DNA of 38,851 bases from Prochlorococcus sp. AG-363-J23 (GTDB lineage: Bacteria > Cyanobacteriota > Cyanobacteriia > PCC-6307 > Cyanobiaceae): assembly GCA_003280245.1 (NCBI GenBank), contig QCFN01000012.1:1-38851 (forward strand). The letters run 5' to 3'. This document shows, one piece after another, positions 9,687-21,163 of this stretch. The notes beneath the pieces are model-generated. The model ran no database searches. It saw only the letters and a program-made list of their open reading frames with translations, and was not told the DNA's origin. Each line of letters opens with the position of its first letter. Position 1 is the stretch's first letter. A program made the position numbers and the translations under genes.

Positions 9687-10400
9687 CTAATTATTACTGG
9701 TATCTTTGTCCTTAATTAGATCCCTTAACTCCTTCAAAAAGCCTTGGACTCCTTTATGAATAGGTCCATTAATCGCTACCTTTGTAGCATATAAATTCAA
9801 TAATTCACCTTCTAATTCTTCTGCAGTGTAATCACGAAGACCGGCCATTACTTCAGCAAAACGTTCTCTTCTAATATTTTTCTTAGATGGAAAAGATGCC
9901 ATAACTTTTTCACGACATTGACGCCATGTTTTACCACCACAAAAGTATTCAGCAAGTGCCTCGCTTAACTTAACAGCTTCATGCTGATCAACAAACCAAT
10001 CAAACCCTGAAGGCAAAGGCATTAAACCTACAAAAATTTCAAAAAACTCTCCAGCACTTATTGGCTTACCATCGTCTCTCAACAAAGGAACTGAAGACTC
10101 AGTCAGCACCTTTAACAATTCAGGATGCAATTTTGCAAGACGGTCTCTGATTGGGAATAAGCCAGCATGAAGGATTCTATTGGTCTGACCAAGAGCTAAA
10201 AAAACTTCCGGACCTGGCGAGGCAAGCTTTCCATTTCGAAGGTTTGAGATTTGAGAATTGTGCACTCTGGCCAAATCAAGACAATCTGCCAATGCTGGCA
10301 AAACCCTATGCGACCAAGCATTCTGCTCATGCCATATATGAATCAAATGCGCCATAGCGTGCCGCCCCGCAGATAACTGTTCACGACAATCGGATTTCAT
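9687..10400 (-). CDS. Hypothetical protein with possible helix-turn-helix, between two desaturases
   Basis: A 237-residue protein of unknown function starting at ATG 10400. Residues about 37-75 (LADCLDLARVHNSQISNLRNGK and following) look like a Cro/XRE-type helix-turn-helix, with the QISNLRNGK segment matching the recognition helix and turn. The rest is helical and charged, with a WRQCREKVM segment near the middle. It is convergent with the first desaturase and divergent from the second, sharing an 80-base upstream region with it. This makes it a candidate regulator of membrane-lipid desaturation; the helix-turn-helix is a by-eye call and the target is inference. Confidence 0.7.
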   Translation of the reverse strand: MKSDCREQLSAGRHAMAHLIHIWHEQNAWSHRVLPALADCLDLARVHNSQISNLRNGKLASPGPEVFLALGQTNRILHAGLFPIRDRLAKLHPELLKVLTESSVPLLRDDGKPISAGEFFEIFVGLMPLPSGFDWFVDQHEAVKLSEALAEYFCGGKTWRQCREKVMASFPSKKNIRRERFAEVMAGLRDYTAEELEGELLNLYATKVAINGPIHKGVQGFLKELRDLIKDKDTSNN

Positions 10401-10419
10401 TTGATCAGAGTTTCAATCG

Positions 10420-10454
10420 ATAACAAGATTTTGATACGGATCATTATCAGTTAT
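10420..10454. promoter_or_regulatory. Candidate operator in divergent promoter region
   Basis: Between the divergent starts at 10400 and 10481 there is an inverted repeat TGATA (10432-10436) / TATCA (10445-10449) with 8 bases between, and outer arms ATAAC (10420-10424) / GTTAT (10450-10454) that are not symmetrically spaced. It could be a binding site for the adjacent helix-turn-helix protein, but short AT-rich repeats like this also arise by chance. Confidence 0.25.
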
Positions 10455-10480
10455 TGTCCTTTGTAGAAATAAGATCGGCA

Positions 10481-11413
10481 ATGACTTTAGACCTGGTTGA
10501 TGCTCAATCAATTCCAAGCAGGCCGATGGCTTCTCACAAGGCGAATGCTCGTTCAAGAAGACTGCAATGGAATAACCGATCAATTTCCTCAATACCCGTC
10601 AAAGAGCAACGCCGCTGGGGAACCATTGCATTCATGATTGCCATTCATGCATTAACTCTTATCGCAATTAGTCCAAAATTTTGGAGTTGGCAAGCCTTAA
10701 TTTCTCTCGGAAGCCTGTACTGGGTAACTGCCTGTCTTGGTGTAACCCTTGGTTATCATCGACTCTTGTCACATCGCTCATTTCGAGTCCCTCTATGGCT
10801 TGAAAGATTCTTTGCCACATGTGGCGCACTCAGCTGCCAACACGGTCCAATAGACTGGGTAGGCCTGCATAGGCATCATCACAAATTCTCAGACACAGAA
10901 GCAGATCATCACAACAGTTATAAAGGGTTCTGGTGGAGTCATATGGGCTGGATGTTTGAGCCAATACCTGCCATGAAGGCAGTTCCAAAACTCAGTCAAG
11001 ACTTATCCAAAGACCCTTATTACCGATGGCTAAATAAGAATTTTTTGTTACTTCAACTTCCTCTAGGTTTCTTACTTTATTACATTGGCGAACTAAGTGG
11101 AACAAATGGATGGGGACTAGTGCTTTGGGGAATACCAATGCGTCTCGTTGTTGTTTATCACGTAACTTGGCTAGTTAATTCAGCAACACATCGCTGGGGA
11201 AACGTAAAATTCAAGAGTGGGGATGAGTCCAGGAATAATCCCTGGGTGGCAGCTCTCACATTTGGGGAAGGTTGGCATAACAACCACCATGCGTTCCCGT
11301 ATTCAGCCCGTCAAGGACTGTTTAGGGGACAAATAGATATAACCTGGCAACATATCCGTATCCTTAAAATGCTTGGACTAGCGACCCAGATCCGACTACC
11401 AGTCACATCGTAA
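10481..11413 (+). CDS. Acyl-lipid/acyl-CoA delta-9 type fatty acid desaturase (second copy)
   Basis: A 310-residue desaturase from ATG 10481; an in-frame TTG at 10454 could add nine residues. Histidine boxes are HRLLSH (93-98), HRHHH (130-134) and HNNHH (266-270), at nearly the same spacing as in the first copy. Shared blocks include LGVTLGxHRLxxHRSF, VVYHVTWLVNSATH and TFGEGWHNNHHA. The N-terminal 45 residues are basic and differ from the first copy. Membrane-bound, diiron, probably DesC family. Two divergent copies may act on different positions or lipids, or be used under different temperature or light; the sequence does not tell which. Confidence 0.9.
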   Translation: MTLDLVDAQSIPSRPMASHKANARSRRLQWNNRSISSIPVKEQRRWGTIAFMIAIHALTLIAISPKFWSWQALISLGSLYWVTACLGVTLGYHRLLSHRSFRVPLWLERFFATCGALSCQHGPIDWVGLHRHHHKFSDTEADHHNSYKGFWWSHMGWMFEPIPAMKAVPKLSQDLSKDPYYRWLNKNFLLLQLPLGFLLYYIGELSGTNGWGLVLWGIPMRLVVVYHVTWLVNSATHRWGNVKFKSGDESRNNPWVAALTFGEGWHNNHHAFPYSARQGLFRGQIDITWQHIRILKMLGLATQIRLPVTS

Positions 11414-11453
11414 GCTCTATAGATAATTATTTTCTTTTTCTTCAATCATCCTC

Positions 11454-11912
11454 ATGGCTAAACGTGTGCAAGTTGTGCTCAACGAGGACGTCCTCAGCCT
11501 CGGGAAAGATGGCGATCTAGTGGAAGTAGCGCCTGGATATGCAAGAAATTTCTTGTTGCCCTTTGGGAAAGCTCTACCAGTTACTCCAGCTGTTCTAAAA
11601 CAGGTAGAACATAGAAGAGCAAAACAAGCAGAACAAGAGCTAGCTCTAAAACAGGAGGCTATTGATTTCCAAACAGCACTAGTAACTATTGGAAGATTTA
11701 CAGTCAAAAAACAAGTCGGCGAAGATGAAGTGATCTTTGGAACTGTCACTAACGGTGATGTTGCAGAAGTAATTGAACAAGCAACCAAGAAAGAAATTGA
11801 TAGGCGTAATATCACTGTTCCTGAAATACACAGAACAGGAAATTACAAAGCTCATATCAAGCTTCATAGTGAAGTTACGGCCGAAATCAACCTTGAAGTA
11901 GTCAGCTACTAA
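11454..11912 (+). CDS. rplI: 50S ribosomal protein L9
   Basis: A 152-residue protein with the L9 N-terminal signature: [20 protein letters not shown] then [16 protein letters not shown], which binds 23S rRNA. A long central helix (residues about 45-75, [15 protein letters not shown]) connects to the C-terminal domain ending in LEVVSY. The length is normal for L9. It is the first gene of a rightward group with dnaB, mnmG and the chorismate-lyase-like gene; rplI next to dnaB is a widespread bacterial arrangement. The ATG is preceded by a pyrimidine-rich stretch with no clear Shine-Dalgarno site. Confidence 0.97.
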   Translation: MAKRVQVVLNEDVLSLGKDGDLVEVAPGYARNFLLPFGKALPVTPAVLKQVEHRRAKQAEQELALKQEAIDFQTALVTIGRFTVKKQVGEDEVIFGTVTNGDVAEVIEQATKKEIDRRNITVPEIHRTGNYKAHIKLHSEVTAEINLEVVSY

Positions 11913-11978
11913 TTATGCCTCGCAAGGGTTTCTACACCAACCAAGAAATCGAATCTAACCTGTCAGGCTCTTGACATA

Positions 11979-13379
11979 GTGAGTATTTCGATTTCTAGCA
12001 ACTCTGATGAATCTCTTTCTGTAGAGAAATCAGCTTATTCTGAAGAACCAAAGTTTCAGGCACCACCTGATTGTGTTCCTCCGCAAAATCTCGAAGCAGA
12101 AGAAGCAATCCTGGGAGGCATCCTGCTTGATCCTGATGTAATAAACAGAGTTGCAGACCTATTACAACCAGAAGCTTTTTATCTAAATGCTCATCGCGAG
12201 ATTTATCGGACAGCATTGATGCTGCATGGACAAGGCAAACCAACTGATCTCACAGCAATGACAGCCTGGCTTGCAGACACTGGATCCTTAGAAAAGATTG
12301 GTGGAACCAATCGCTTAATTGAATTAGTCGACCGAGTATCGTCAACAGCCTCAATCGAACAGGTAGCTAAATTAGTACTGGATAAATTTCTACGTCGGCA
12401 ATTAATTCGATCAGGGAATGAGGTCATCCAACTTGGCTTTGACCAAGCGATTCCAATGGAGGAAGTTCTCGACAAAGCAGAACAGAAAGTGTTTGCAATT
12501 AGTCAAGAAAAACCATCAAAAGGACTAACTCCAACTTCAGAGATTCTTACAAGTACCTTCAACGAAATTGAAAGTCGCTCACTAGGTACCTCAGTTGCTG
12601 GAATTCCTGTTAATTTTTACGATCTAGATGCAATGACACAAGGTCTGCAAAGAAGTGATCTGATCATCGTTGCGGGAAGACCGGCAATGGGCAAAACCTC
12701 AATCGTTTTAAATCTCGCCAAAAATATCGCTCAACTCCATGACTTACCGGTTTGCATTTTCAGCCTGGAAATGAGTAAAGAGCAATTGACATATCGACTA
12801 CTTTCAATGGAAGTTGGTATTGAAAGTGGTCGCCTAAGAACAGGACGCCTTCAACAAGAAGAATGGCCTTTGCTAGGTCAAGGGATCAATACACTTGGAC
12901 AACTTCCTCTTTACATAGATGACAAACCGAATTTAGGAGTTCTAGAAATGCGTTCATTATGCAGAAGACTAATAGCCGAGCAGAAAAAGGAACTTGGATT
13001 AGTAGTTATCGACTACCTCCAATTAATGGAAGGCTCGAGTCCTGATAATCGTGTGCAAGAGCTATCAAGAATTACACGTGGCTTAAAAGGTCTTGCTAGA
13101 GAAATGAAAGTTCCAGTCATAGCTCTATCACAGCTCAGCAGAGGCGTCGAATCAAGAACAAATAAGCGTCCAATGCTAAGCGACCTAAGAGAATCTGGCT
13201 CAATAGAACAAGATGCCGACCTAGTGCTTATGATCTACCGAGATGAGTATTACAATCCCGAGACAGCAGACAGAGGAATCACAGAGGTTATTGTTACTAA
13301 ACACCGAAATGGTCCAGTAGGAACAGTAAAACTTCTTTTTGAGCCCCAATTCACTAGATTCAGAAATTTAGCTTCCTAA
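11979..13379 (+). CDS. dnaB: Replicative DNA helicase DnaB
   Basis: 466 residues: an N-terminal helical domain beginning PPQNLEAEEAILGGILLDPD (about 34-130), a linker, and a RecA-like motor domain with Walker A GRPAMGKT (233-240), Walker B LGLVVIDYLQLM and the later SGSIEQDADLVLMIYR motif. It forms the hexameric ring that unwinds DNA ahead of the replisome. The start is GTG at 11979; no ATG, TTG or GTG exists upstream in frame before a stop at 11910. There is no intein in the motor domain, unlike some cyanobacterial DnaB proteins. It lies 66 bases after rplI. Confidence 0.97.
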   Translation: MSISISSNSDESLSVEKSAYSEEPKFQAPPDCVPPQNLEAEEAILGGILLDPDVINRVADLLQPEAFYLNAHREIYRTALMLHGQGKPTDLTAMTAWLADTGSLEKIGGTNRLIELVDRVSSTASIEQVAKLVLDKFLRRQLIRSGNEVIQLGFDQAIPMEEVLDKAEQKVFAISQEKPSKGLTPTSEILTSTFNEIESRSLGTSVAGIPVNFYDLDAMTQGLQRSDLIIVAGRPAMGKTSIVLNLAKNIAQLHDLPVCIFSLEMSKEQLTYRLLSMEVGIESGRLRTGRLQQEEWPLLGQGINTLGQLPLYIDDKPNLGVLEMRSLCRRLIAEQKKELGLVVIDYLQLMEGSSPDNRVQELSRITRGLKGLAREMKVPVIALSQLSRGVESRTNKRPMLSDLRESGSIEQDADLVLMIYRDEYYNPETADRGITEVIVTKHRNGPVGTVKLLFEPQFTRFRNLAS

Positions 13380-13420
13380 TATTGAATATAAATCAATAGC
13401 TATCTTCAAAGGATCCCAAC

Positions 13421-15379
13421 ATGACTTCAAAGGAAAACTTCACAGAAACCTTTGACATAATTGTTGTTGGAGGAGGACATGCTGGCTGCGAAGCTGCACT
13501 AACTGCTACTCGCTTAGGACTATCTACTGCTTTATTTACTCTCAATCTTGACCGAATTGGTTGGCAACCTTGCAACCCAGCAGTTGGAGGTCCTGCCAAA
13601 AGTCAATTAGTGCATGAAGTTGACGCACTAGGCGGCGTTATAGGAAAACTTGCTGATGCAACAGCCATACAAAAACGAATACTAAATGCAAGTAGAGGGC
13701 CAGCTGTATGGGCCTTACGAGCTCAAACCGACAAGCGCTTATATTCACGAGAAATGTTGAAAGTACTTCAACAAACGCCCAACCTTGCCCTAAGAGAGGC
13801 AATGGTCAAAGAGCTCATAATTGAAAATTATTCTTCAAATATTAATGATCATAAATTAAACGATACACCTATAGGGAAAATTATCGGAATAAAAACATTT
13901 TTCGGAAGCAACTATAAGGCAAACTCAGTAATTCTCACTACGGGTACTTTCCTAGGAGGGCAAATCTGGGTAGGTAATCAATCAATGTCAGCAGGTCGCG
14001 CAGGCGAACAAGCCGCCAATGGTTTAACAGAATCTTTAAAACATCTTGGCTTTGAAATCAAAAGACTCAAAACTGGCACTCCTGCAAGAGTAGACCGTAG
14101 AAGTATTTGCTTCAAAAAACTAGAAGAACAACCAAGTGATGCCGCAGATCGTTTTTTTTCATTCGATCCTGACAATTGGATCAGTGGAGAGCAAATGAGC
14201 TGTTACATTACAAGAACAACAGCAGCTACACATCAATTAATAAAAGACAATTTACATCTAACTCCGATATATGGCGGCTTTATAGATAGCAAAGGCCCTA
14301 GATACTGTCCTTCAATCGAAGATAAGATTGTTCGTTTTGCAAATAAGGAGTCTCACCAAATCTTTTTAGAGCCAGAAGGGCGAGAAACACCAGAAATTTA
14401 CGTCCAAGGATTTTCTACAGGCCTACCAGAGCCATTACAATTGCAGCTTTTAAAAACTCTACCAGGATTAGAAGAATGTGTAATGCTTCGACCAGCATAT
14501 TCAGTTGATTACGACTATTTACCAGCAACTCAACTCAAATCATCACTAGAAACTAAAAGAATAGAAGGTCTTTTTACTGCTGGACAAATTAATGGGACTA
14601 CTGGATATGAAGAAGCTGCTGCTCAAGGAATTGTTGCAGGACTAAATGCAGCACGTTTCATTAATAATCGAAATTCTATCTCATTTCCTAGAGAGGAAAG
14701 TTATATCGGAACTATGATTGATGATTTAGTTAGTAAAGATCTTGGAGAGCCCTATAGGGTTCTGACAAGTCGAAGTGAATATAGATTAATTCTTAGAGGG
14801 GATAATGCTGATAGACGTCTCACGCCCCTTGGCTATAAACTAGGACTGATCGATCAACGTCGGTGGCAACTTTTTCAAGACAAGCAAGCAGCATTAGAAA
14901 ATGAAAAATATCGCTTAGAAAATCATCGCATTAAAGCTAATGATTCAATTGGTAGAAAAATTGCAGAAGAAACTAATGCAGCCATCAAAGGCTCTATAAC
15001 CCTCGCTAATCTTCTCCGGCGTCCAGGGTTTCATTCTAGTGATCTTATTAGACATGGGTTGTCAAATAAAAAAATCAATCGTGATATACAAGAAGGAGTA
15101 GAAATTGATATCAAATACAGCGGCTACCTAGAACGACAACAACAACAAATTGATCAGATCAAAAAGCATAGTGAAAAGCTTTTACCAGATGAAATTAATT
15201 ACCAACAAATTAAGACTCTCTCTCAAGAAGCTAGAGAAAAGCTTTCATTAGTAAAGCCAAAAAATTTTGGTCAAGCTGCACAATTACCTGGAGTTAGCCA
15301 GGCAGATCTAACAGCTTTGATGATTTGGCTCAAGCTTCAAAATCGTAAGAATTTGGCACCCAAAGTTCATGGTGGATAA
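13421..15379 (+). CDS. mnmG: tRNA uridine-5-carboxymethylaminomethyl modification enzyme MnmG (GidA)
   Basis: 652 residues. The FAD-binding Rossmann motif is at the N-terminus ([19 protein letters not shown], glycines near 17-22), followed by the family block [20 protein letters not shown]. Later come [25 protein letters not shown] and [15 protein letters not shown]. MnmG with MnmE modifies U34 of certain tRNAs using methylene-tetrahydrofolate and FAD. The C-terminal helical region (about 550-650) binds MnmE and tRNA. The length is slightly above the E. coli enzyme. The ATG lies 41 bases after dnaB, and its 3' end overlaps the next gene by 11 bases, so the group is probably co-transcribed. 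Confidence 0.97.
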   Translation: MTSKENFTETFDIIVVGGGHAGCEAALTATRLGLSTALFTLNLDRIGWQPCNPAVGGPAKSQLVHEVDALGGVIGKLADATAIQKRILNASRGPAVWALRAQTDKRLYSREMLKVLQQTPNLALREAMVKELIIENYSSNINDHKLNDTPIGKIIGIKTFFGSNYKANSVILTTGTFLGGQIWVGNQSMSAGRAGEQAANGLTESLKHLGFEIKRLKTGTPARVDRRSICFKKLEEQPSDAADRFFSFDPDNWISGEQMSCYITRTTAATHQLIKDNLHLTPIYGGFIDSKGPRYCPSIEDKIVRFANKESHQIFLEPEGRETPEIYVQGFSTGLPEPLQLQLLKTLPGLEECVMLRPAYSVDYDYLPATQLKSSLETKRIEGLFTAGQINGTTGYEEAAAQGIVAGLNAARFINNRNSISFPREESYIGTMIDDLVSKDLGEPYRVLTSRSEYRLILRGDNADRRLTPLGYKLGLIDQRRWQLFQDKQAALENEKYRLENHRIKANDSIGRKIAEETNAAIKGSITLANLLRRPGFHSSDLIRHGLSNKKINRDIQEGVEIDIKYSGYLERQQQQIDQIKKHSEKLLPDEINYQQIKTLSQEAREKLSLVKPKNFGQAAQLPGVSQADLTALMIWLKLQNRKNLAPKVHGG

Positions 15380-15995
15380 TCTCGCTTCAATGACGGAGTC
15401 AGCTATGAATAATTTCTCTCCTCTTTTTCAATCCCCAACCAGAATTTGGGAAGCACCTTCTGCAGATGTTTTCTCTGGTGATGGACCTAAACAATTATCA
15501 GGGCCATGGCGTTTAATGCTCCTCGGCGATGGCAGTCCAACAAGACATCTACGCCTACTAACAGGTCATGAAGTCAAAATCAAATTAATTGCCATGGAAA
15601 AGGAAATCAAGCCAGATGAGCACGCACCTAAAGAAGTCAATGAACTGAATCAGCCGCTTTTAAGGCGTCAAGTCTGGTTAACTTGCAATTCGCAAACTCT
15701 TGCATGGGCAGAAAGCTGGTGGAACCAAGCCGAAGCAGAACACCATTTACAAAAACGTGATGAACCAATTTGGAAAAGTCTTACTCAAGGCCGGTCCGAA
15801 CTATTTAGAGAAGTTGATGGCCTTGCATTAGTAACTTCCAAATGGCTTGAAGAAGAATTTTCGCACCCTGGGCCCTTTTGGAGCAGACACTATAGATTCT
15901 TTCGAAAAGAACGAGAACTGACAGTAATTCGTGAGGTCTTTAGTCCTGAACTTGAACTCTGGCTTGGTCGCTGTCCCCGTGAAAGCTTCAAATAA
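15369..15995 (+). CDS. Chorismate lyase-like protein (4-hydroxybenzoate synthase, DUF98 type)
   Basis: 208 residues resembling the cyanobacterial/plastid chorismate pyruvate-lyase family (DUF98, Ycf21-like). Visible blocks are [44 protein letters not shown] and an N- to C-terminal pattern ending [26 protein letters not shown]. In cyanobacteria this enzyme makes 4-hydroxybenzoate from chorismate, the head group of plastoquinone. The ATG at 15369 lies inside the end of mnmG; in-frame ATGs at 15390 and 15405 are possible alternative starts, since the first dozen residues are not conserved-looking. The family assignment is from memory of the pattern, so moderately sure. Confidence 0.75.
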   Translation: MVDNLASMTESAMNNFSPLFQSPTRIWEAPSADVFSGDGPKQLSGPWRLMLLGDGSPTRHLRLLTGHEVKIKLIAMEKEIKPDEHAPKEVNELNQPLLRRQVWLTCNSQTLAWAESWWNQAEAEHHLQKRDEPIWKSLTQGRSELFREVDGLALVTSKWLEEEFSHPGPFWSRHYRFFRKERELTVIREVFSPELELWLGRCPRESFK

Positions 15996-16085
15996 CTCCT
16001 TAAGAAATCCCATCAATATAAAATTTTACTTGACACTTGCCAAGTTGTGTGCTCTTGGGATTATAGGGGCAAAGCATCTCTGATC

Positions 16086-16508
16086 ATGGCGCCTTCCTCA
16101 AATTGGCTAAGCCTTACAGATCTAGGGCGTATTTACGGCATATCAGCAATCCACTGCGGAAGAACCTTGCAAAAAGAAGGCTTGCGAGATCCAAACGGAT
16201 ATCCAACGAAACGAGCCGTACAAGTTGGAGCTGCACACACAAGCAGTCTTAAGCACTCTCAAAAAACAACCGTATGGAACTCGAAGATTTGCAAGCCATT
16301 TTTTGAAAAAACAGGGTATCAACCAATTACTCGCGCTCTTCAAATTGAACAATGGGCTCAATTACTTGAAGCCCTTGAAGAGGGCTCTCCTGGAATAGCA
16401 GCAACACCTGCTCAAATGGCTGAAGAACTTCCAAATGAATATATAAGTGAAGTGAATAATTTGCTTGCTAGAAGAGGTTGCATTTTTCGTGTTAATGCCA
16501 CGAAGTAA
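16086..16508 (+). CDS. Hypothetical protein with possible winged-helix/antirepressor-like N-terminus
   Basis: 140 residues from ATG 16086 (an in-frame TTG at 16047 is less likely). The N-terminus, WLSLTDLGRIYGISAIHCGR followed by LQKEGLRDPNGYPTKRAV, has the look of a small DNA-binding module in which a short helix-turn-helix precedes a conserved GLR..G.PT..A turn. The C-terminal half is helical and acidic, ending LARRGCIFRVNATK. No enzymatic motif is visible. A TTGACA at 16031-16036 could be a -35 element but no good -10 lies at normal spacing. The function is unknown. It is convergent with the next gene. Confidence 0.6.
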   Translation: MAPSSNWLSLTDLGRIYGISAIHCGRTLQKEGLRDPNGYPTKRAVQVGAAHTSSLKHSQKTTVWNSKICKPFFEKTGYQPITRALQIEQWAQLLEALEEGSPGIAATPAQMAEELPNEYISEVNNLLARRGCIFRVNATK

Positions 16509-16513
16509 CACTT

Positions 16514-16576
16514 AAAGATTAATCATCCTTAGACCTAAGAATTTACCAATAATCGAGCAAGTCTTGATTAATCTTT
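16514..16576. terminator. Inverted repeat between convergent genes, possible bidirectional terminator
   Basis: Perfect 12-base arms AAAGATTAATCA (16514-16525) and TGATTAATCTTT (16565-16576) with 39 bases between them. The spacer contains a second small hairpin (CTTAG/CTAAG). The right arm runs into the last codons of the minus-strand gene. Position between two convergent genes fits transcription termination from both sides, though the arms are AT-rich and each also contains the palindrome GATTAATC. Confidence 0.4.
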
Positions 16577-17092
16577 TCGGCGACTAGACCTCGGTAAAGG
16601 TCTAGAACTATTTCTAGACAATTGGCCTCTTTGAGATTGTTTTCTTGAATCGGCAGTATCTACTGGTGAATTATTGCGCTTCCATTTTCCAATTTTAAAA
16701 TCTTTTTCCTCTGGCCAATCATCATCTTTAAAATCAATTGCCTTGGCCTTACGAGATTCTTCTATAGAGTCAGCAGGAACTCTTAAAGAAATCGCATCTA
16801 AAGGTCGTTTGTTTTGATGGGCCATCACGTAAGAGCTCTCCTCCTGCCAAGGCTCTAACCAATTCTCATCATCTTCCATCAGCCAATCGATCTTGTCACC
16901 TACCCATCGCCCCACTGTTTCCAAACTAGAGCGTGAGCGTCGATTAGAACGAAAATGCTTCCGCAGACCAGGCCGGTTACCGGCCACACCGTCGACAAAC
17001 TGTCTACCGGTCTCAATCCATTGATCTACTCGCTTATCCAATGGATCTCTAGAACGCTGTCTGGGATATCTATTTGGGCGATTTAAATTCAT
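16568..17092 (-). CDS. Hypothetical basic/acidic protein (174 aa)
   Basis: 174 residues from ATG 17092. The N-terminus is very rich in arginine (RPNRYPRQRSRDPLDKRVDQW), followed by GRQFVDGVAGNRPGLR, which I recall as a pattern seen in cyanobacterial hypothetical proteins. A central acidic tryptophan-rich part (LMEDDENWLEPWQEE) is followed by a basic serine/arginine-rich tail. The charge pattern suggests a partly disordered nucleic-acid- or ribosome-associated protein, but no domain supports that. It is the last of three leftward genes after the SprT-like gene and the 31-residue frame, with nine bases between this ATG and the preceding stop. Confidence 0.6.
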   Translation of the reverse strand: MNLNRPNRYPRQRSRDPLDKRVDQWIETGRQFVDGVAGNRPGLRKHFRSNRRSRSSLETVGRWVGDKIDWLMEDDENWLEPWQEESSYVMAHQNKRPLDAISLRVPADSIEESRKAKAIDFKDDDWPEEKDFKIGKWKRNNSPVDTADSRKQSQRGQLSRNSSRPLPRSSRRKD

Positions 17093-17101
17093 CCCAATAA
17101 G

Positions 17102-17197
17102 TTACCTTCCCCGAACCTCACGTAAACGTTCCCGATGCCAGCCAAGAAAAGCGATAACACAGCCACTTAATTCAAGAACCCAGAAAAACAAATCCAC
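17102..17197 (-). CDS. Short membrane peptide (31 aa) coupled to the SprT-like gene
   Basis: A 31-codon frame from GTG 17197 to TAA 17102. It starts one base after the stop of the SprT-like gene, and a perfect AAAGGAGG at the end of that gene lies six bases before the GTG, which is strong evidence that it is translated. The product begins with acidic then hydrophobic residues (VDLFFWVLELSGCVIAFLGW, about one membrane span) and ends with a basic tail (HRERLREVRGR). It resembles the single-span small subunits found in cyanobacterial membranes only in general shape; I do not recognise a family. Confidence 0.6.
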   Translation of the reverse strand: MDLFFWVLELSGCVIAFLGWHRERLREVRGR

Positions 17198-17198
17198 T

Positions 17199-17747
17199 TT
17201 ATGCCTCCTTTAAAGCAAGTTCATAAGTCAAAAGACAACTTTCATGCCATTTCCCTCCATGGAACTCATTGCAACATTGTCGGCATGCAACTCCTCGAAC
17301 TTTTCTGCTATACGGAAAGCGTTGACCACATTTAATGCACACAGCCCACCATTTTGGAAGAGATATCGGCAAAGGATAACTATGTCTAACACTTACCTTG
17401 AAACGATTTTGAGAAGCATTAATAGCCTTCATCCGTGAATAGAAATTAGGACCATGACCTTCATGAACTCTCAAAATAAGATCAATCCATGCATGAATCA
17501 TCTCATGGCATAAGGTACTTTCCACAGCAGATTTTGGAAGGTTTTCCAAAAGCGGCCTAGACAAAACAATTTCAGATGAATCAGTCAAGAAATCTTGACG
17601 AATACGACGATAAAAACCCGCTGTCCTACGCAGGCGTCCATCACTCCACTTCAAAGTCACCATTGGCTTTCCTTCAAGGCAAAGTTTTCCACCAAAATGT
17701 TCTCGATTTAAACAATGAAACAATGGCAACAGAGGGAACAAAGGCAT
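17199..17747 (-). CDS. SprT-like zinc metalloprotease-family protein
   Basis: 182 residues from ATG 17747. The HExxH zinc motif is present in TLCHEMIHAWIDL, followed by HEGHGPNFYSRM, which gives the third histidine. The early LNREHFGGKL and the W..GRLRRTAGFYRR segments match the SprT/Spartan-like fold. A C-terminal zinc ribbon is formed by CIKCGQRF and CRQCCNEFHGG. Such proteins are thought to cleave DNA-protein crosslinks (Spartan) or have unclear bacterial roles. The TAA at the end is followed directly by a short coupled reading frame with a strong ribosome site inside the last codons of this gene. Confidence 0.8.
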   Translation of the reverse strand: MPLFPLLPLFHCLNREHFGGKLCLEGKPMVTLKWSDGRLRRTAGFYRRIRQDFLTDSSEIVLSRPLLENLPKSAVESTLCHEMIHAWIDLILRVHEGHGPNFYSRMKAINASQNRFKVSVRHSYPLPISLPKWWAVCIKCGQRFPYSRKVRGVACRQCCNEFHGGKWHESCLLTYELALKEA

Positions 17748-17870
17748 TAAAGAGGCCTGAGAGCTTGAGCTAGGAGAAAATTCACTGGTTTTCTACAGAC
17801 TCGATTAGCTGATATTCAACCGTCAAGACAGCTGATAAGTCAGAATCTCTAGTCAATATGCATTGAGACA

Positions 17871-20548
<2,678 letters not shown>

Positions 20549-20567
<19 letters not shown>

Positions 20568-21163
20568 AGAGCTCCTTTAGCTGATTGTCCTACCAGCCAA
20601 ACAACACCAATTGTCGCCAATGCCCCCAGCACCCTAAGAGCCCACTCCATAGGTTCATCCTTACCATTAAGAATAGCTCCAAAGTTAGCCAAGTCACCAG
20701 CCAAAGCACCCAAACCACAAAAAAATACAGTTCCGGGTAATATTCCAATCATTCCAATTGAATAGTCTCTTGGAGTTACTTCACTTAAACCATAAGCAAA
20801 ATTAAGCAGACTAAAAGGAAAGATAGGAGAAAGACGTGTCAATAGAATCAACTTCAATCCTTCATTGCTCACAGCCATTTCAATAGCCTTAAATTTAGGA
20901 AATCTCTGAAGTCTATCCCGAGCCCAATCACGAAGAATTGTACGAGCCAACCAAAAAGAAATTTGAGCACCAATTGTTGCTCCTATAAAAACTAAAAGAG
21001 TCCCCAACCAAGTTCCATATAAAGCTCCTGCCAGCATTGATGCCCAAATACCTGGCAACAAAAAGACAACCCAAATTGCATACAGAGGTACAAAAATAAT
21101 CGCTCCTATAAAAGAATGAAAAAAAGGAAGTAACTGTAGTAAAAAGATTTGTATATCTAACAT
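20549..21163 (-). CDS. TVP38/TMEM64 (DedA/VTT-like) family membrane protein
   Basis: About 204 residues starting at ATG 21163. Several hydrophobic helices are seen, with the family-type core LPGIWASMLAGALYGTWLGTL and, after a basic loop (RDWARDRLQRFPKF), the LTRLSPIFPFSLLNFAYGLS motif of VTT-domain proteins. Such integral membrane proteins are linked to lipid scrambling or transport and to envelope maintenance. A longer frame opens at 21205, but 21163 fits better, because its ATG overlaps the permease stop in TAATG, showing translational coupling with the ABC exporter genes. Confidence 0.85.

Noticed and set aside
11979-13379. Intein in DnaB
   Set aside because: The RecA-like domain is continuous at both common insertion sites and the protein has normal length (466 aa).
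16031-16066. TTGACA promoter before the 16086 gene
   Set aside because: The nearest TATA-like hexamer is 23-24 bases away, too far for a standard promoter.
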